From Opitutales bacterium (GTDB taxonomy: Bacteria > Verrucomicrobiota > Verrucomicrobiia > Opitutales > Oceanipulchritudinaceae): 16,856 nucleotides of DNA. The notes beneath the pieces are model-generated. The model had not been told where the DNA came from and ran no database searches. It saw nothing but the letters and a program-made list of their open reading frames with translations. Made by a program: the position numbers and the translations under genes. Numbering within the stretch: the stretch's first letter is position 1; every line of letters starts with the position of its first letter. The stretch is taken from assembly GCA_007123395.1 (NCBI GenBank), contig SKLD01000244.1:1-16856 (forward strand), written 5' to 3'. Shown piece after piece: positions 14,345 to 16,856 of the stretch.

Positions 14345-16588
14345 ATGAAACTCATTACGCTCCACCCATTTTCTTCTGAAAAAACGCCCAAAGTGCCGTC
14401 GATGGCCGCATTAACCTCCGCTCTTCTTCTCATGCTTGGCAGTCCCTCCCACGCAAACGCGACCGGTGACAACACCGGTTTCGAAAGCCACAACGCCCCG
14501 CCCAAAACCTACGATGTCTATATCGTCGCCGGGCAGTCGAACGCCGACGGACGCGGTTTTACCGCCGACCTCACGGGCGACCTCGCGCCCTATGCGAGTC
14601 CTCAGGACAAAGTGAACCTTTTCTATGTGAATCCTATTAACAAAAATCCCGTCAATCCCACCCACAACACCGGCTGGGTCACGATGGCCCCCGGCTACAA
14701 CGTCCCCCCGGGGTTTTCCGGGACGTTCCCTTCCAACCGCTTCGGTTTCGACGTGTCCTTGGCCAAAGCCTTGGCCGCGCACGACACGGACCGTCACGTG
14801 GCCATCATCAAAGTCTCCCAGGGTGGCACGAGCCTGCGCGTGGATTGGAGCCCAACCGGGGGCGAAAACTACATGTGGCAAACCTTCGTCAACAAAGTGC
14901 CCGAGGCCCTCGCCGCGCTCACTGCCGACGGCTCTGCCATCAACCTGCGCGGCCTCTTCTGGCACCAGGGGGAGAGTGACGGATCCAACCCGAACTACGA
15001 GAGCGATTTGGCGGCCTTCATCGCCACGGTGCGGACCTTTCTCGGCGAAGAGGAGCTGCCCTTCGTCATCGGCGAACTGGAGCGCGACCACGTCACGCCC
15101 CCCGTGCGAAGCCGCACCTACCAGCTCGCGGCCATGGCGGCCGTGGCCGACGCCGATCCCCATACCATCGTAGTCTCCTCCGAGGGCCTCCTCACCACCG
15201 ACGGCACCCACTTCACCTCCGAAGGCTTCATCTTCTTTGGCCATCGCATGGCCGCCGCTTTCCATGATCTGCTGGCGGGCCTCGCCTTTACCGTGACTTA
15301 CGACGCCAACGATGCCACGGGCGGAAGCGTCCCGGTGGACCCCACCATCTATAACAGCCACGCCACGGCCACTGCCGCCGGTCCAAGCGATCTCGTCCGC
15401 AGCGGCTTCTTCTTCACCGGCTGGAACACGGCCCCCGATGGCAGCGGGACCACCGTTGCGGCAGGAGCCGACTTCCTCATCGACGCCGACCTCACGCTCT
15501 ACGCCCAATGGGCCGACAGCCTGCCCCCTCCGCCAACCGACATGCAGGCCACGCTTTCCCTCGTGCATCACATCCGGGGCAAAGCGGAGAATGAGGCACT
15601 CCGGCCGCTGGGCTACTTCACCTCCGCCGCCGACACCATTGGAGTCGCCGGAGCCGGCGGCAACCGCGAGGACCGCGTCCTGATCTTCGGCTACAGCCTG
15701 CCGACCCTCCCCGAGGGGGCGACCCTCGACGGGGCCACCTTCCATTTTGAAATCAGCGGCGCGCGAGACTCCACGGGCGGCGCGAATCTGCCGGATTTGC
15801 ATGTCTATCTTCTGAACAGCGCAAACCCCGCTGGCAGCGGGACCGATTTCTTCTATCACGGCCCGGACGATCCGAACCCGGATGCCGTGCGCGTCGGCAC
15901 GACCGCGGTGGTCATCACCGGGACTGCCCAAGTAGATTTCCCCGCTGGTCAACAAACCCGCTTCTTCACCCTCACGGGCGACGCCCTTGACCTGCTCCGG
16001 AGCTTCTACGACGGCCACACGCCCACCCGCTCCACGGTGCATTTCCGCTTCAATTTGAGCGAAGATCCCGACCTCTCGGTCTTTCGGCGCTACAACATTT
16101 CCGGCGCGGCGGCGACCCGTTCGGTCCTGGACCTCACCCTCAGCACCCCCGTCCAACCCCCTTTGCTCTTCAAGGAATGGGCCGCCGGCGAAGGAGGCGA
16201 AGCGGATCTCATTACTTTCGAAGGCGACGCCAACAACGACGGCGTGGCCAACGGTGTGGCTTGGCTTCTGGGCGCGGCCAACCCCGTGGAAAACGCGGCG
16301 GACCGCTTGCCCACGGTCCGACCGGAAGGCGAGGTGGTGGTGGTCACCTTCACCTACCTCGCGCCCGACCGGCGCGGCGACGCCACCCTCCACCTCCAAT
16401 ACAGCGCCACCCTCGAAAACGACTCGTGGGCAACCGTCGAAATCCCCAACGCATCAAGCGTCGTCGATGGCGTGGCCTTCACCGTAACCCCGCTTCCCGA
16501 CACCGACCTCCACCAAATCGAAGCCGCCCTCCCACTCCCCGAGGACCGCGCCTTCGTCCGCCTCATCGGCCACTATCCCAACGGCTGA
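14345..16588 (+). CDS. Secreted SGNH/SASA-type carbohydrate acetylesterase-like protein
   Basis: Probably removes acetyl groups from a polysaccharide (sialate O-acetylesterase-like, SASA/PF03629; CE6 is the nearest known enzyme family). With the start at 14345 it has 747 residues. Signal peptide at about 1-39 (core MAALTSALLLMLG, end SHANA). SGNH motifs: VAGQSN with Ser65, SQGGTSL with the oxyanion Gly, LFWHQGESDG, and DGTHF with Asp286 and His289. A Listeria-Bacteroides/InlB repeat spans about 314-389 (VTYDANDATGG to LTLYAQW). Residues about 399-601 are a beta-rich module resembling the DNRLRE/CBM96 type (LPEGATLDGATFHFEISG). The C-terminal module (about 607-747) starts LLFKEWAAG and holds GDANNDGVAN. 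An in-frame ATG at 14273 overlaps the GH30 stop (ATGA) but gives an overlong n-region; Met at 14402 is a third option. It follows the GH30 gene directly, so the two are likely co-transcribed. Acetylesterase activity is inferred from motifs. Confidence 0.9.
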   Translation: MKLITLHPFSSEKTPKVPSMAALTSALLLMLGSPSHANATGDNTGFESHNAPPKTYDVYIVAGQSNADGRGFTADLTGDLAPYASPQDKVNLFYVNPINKNPVNPTHNTGWVTMAPGYNVPPGFSGTFPSNRFGFDVSLAKALAAHDTDRHVAIIKVSQGGTSLRVDWSPTGGENYMWQTFVNKVPEALAALTADGSAINLRGLFWHQGESDGSNPNYESDLAAFIATVRTFLGEEELPFVIGELERDHVTPPVRSRTYQLAAMAAVADADPHTIVVSSEGLLTTDGTHFTSEGFIFFGHRMAAAFHDLLAGLAFTVTYDANDATGGSVPVDPTIYNSHATATAAGPSDLVRSGFFFTGWNTAPDGSGTTVAAGADFLIDADLTLYAQWADSLPPPPTDMQATLSLVHHIRGKAENEALRPLGYFTSAADTIGVAGAGGNREDRVLIFGYSLPTLPEGATLDGATFHFEISGARDSTGGANLPDLHVYLLNSANPAGSGTDFFYHGPDDPNPDAVRVGTTAVVITGTAQVDFPAGQQTRFFTLTGDALDLLRSFYDGHTPTRSTVHFRFNLSEDPDLSVFRRYNISGAAATRSVLDLTLSTPVQPPLLFKEWAAGEGGEADLITFEGDANNDGVANGVAWLLGAANPVENAADRLPTVRPEGEVVVVTFTYLAPDRRGDATLHLQYSATLENDSWATVEIPNASSVVDGVAFTVTPLPDTDLHQIEAALPLPEDRAFVRLIGHYPNG

Positions 16589-16856
16589 GGCGGCTGCGGG
16601 CCGTCGGCGAGCGACGTACCGTACCCCCGGAGGAGACCTACAAGTCCCGCCCTTAGGCGGTCCCGGCGCAGCAGGTGTGCGCGGACGACAGGTAGCGAGA
16701 CCGCGTGGGCAACTCAATATCCTCCTCCCGCACCCCGGTCGCGCCGGGACACCGCGAACGCCCTGCTCCGCCGACTTTGTGGCCCAGCAGCCTATTTCTG
16801 CAACCCAAGGCACGGCGAAGCGAAGCATTCCCCATGAGAAATCACCTACCTGCTCC
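16589..16856. repeat. Hairpin-rich 3' flank of the esterase gene
   Basis: No convincing gene is present. Perfect inverted repeats include CGTCG-GCGAG-CGACG (16602-16616, starting 14 nt after the stop), GTAC-C-GTAC (16616-16624) and CCCGG-TCGCG-CCGGG (16734-16748). The first could end transcription, but no T run follows. The general style matches the hairpin cluster at 10771-10889, suggesting a family of extragenic palindromes in this genome. A 60-codon minus-strand frame here is Arg/Gly-rich and not credible. Confidence 0.45.

Noticed and set aside
14411..16399. 662-codon minus-strand open frame
   Set aside because: Antisense to the esterase gene. The translation is Gly/Glu/Val/Arg-rich with no domain, so it is a codon-bias shadow despite its length.
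1..16856. CRISPR arrays, tRNA or rRNA genes, insertion sequences
   Set aside because: No regularly spaced direct repeats, no cloverleaf or rRNA-like sequence, and no transposase frame were seen on reading both strands.

Overview
The window is GC-rich. It looks like a fragment of a marine or otherwise polysaccharide-degrading bacterium of the Verrucomicrobiota (Opitutae/Puniceicoccales-like). This is inferred from the protein architectures: large secreted hydrolases with InlB-type repeats, LamG-like and PKD-like modules and a degenerate 'aDxxxxGxaN' C-terminal region, a BNR-4 propeller protein, a cytosolic-type sulfatase, few Shine-Dalgarno sequences, and hairpin-rich intergenic DNA. No 16S or other marker is present, so the taxonomic call is an inference.

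The left half (1-8201) is a minus-strand gene group, read right to left. First comes a secreted BNR-4 beta-propeller protein that resembles ulvan-lyase-type polysaccharide lyases. Next, 39 nt on, is a very large fusion of a family-5 solute-binding protein to an OppB-type permease. An OppC-type permease follows with a 4-nt overlap. After these lie two tandem, almost identical secreted proteins of unknown function; the second runs off the left edge. The tandem copies also share about 110 bp of upstream DNA. The C-terminal end of the duplicated protein and the N-terminal end of the BNR-4 protein carry the same short module, which ties the two ends of the gene group together.

The right half (9067-16588) is on the plus strand: a Cys-type sulfatase without a signal peptide, a 1039-residue secreted GH30 glycoside hydrolase with a complex accessory tail, and a secreted SGNH/SASA carbohydrate acetylesterase-like protein that directly follows the GH30 gene. 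The last two share a Listeria-Bacteroides repeat and a related C-terminal module.

Taken together this reads as a carbohydrate utilisation locus. Secreted enzymes (lyase-like BNR-4, GH30, esterase) would act on a decorated polysaccharide outside the cytoplasm. The Opp-type importer, whose binding protein is built into the permease, would take up oligosaccharides. The cytoplasmic sulfatase would then remove sulfate. No transporter ATPase, regulator or TonB-type receptor is seen. The identity of the glycan (sulfated, perhaps acetylated and uronic-acid-containing) is an inference from the enzyme set.

The gaps at 8202-9066, 10429-11156 and 16589-16856 have no convincing intact gene. They hold clusters of short perfect hairpins and a few protein-like minus-strand fragments that may be gene remnants.
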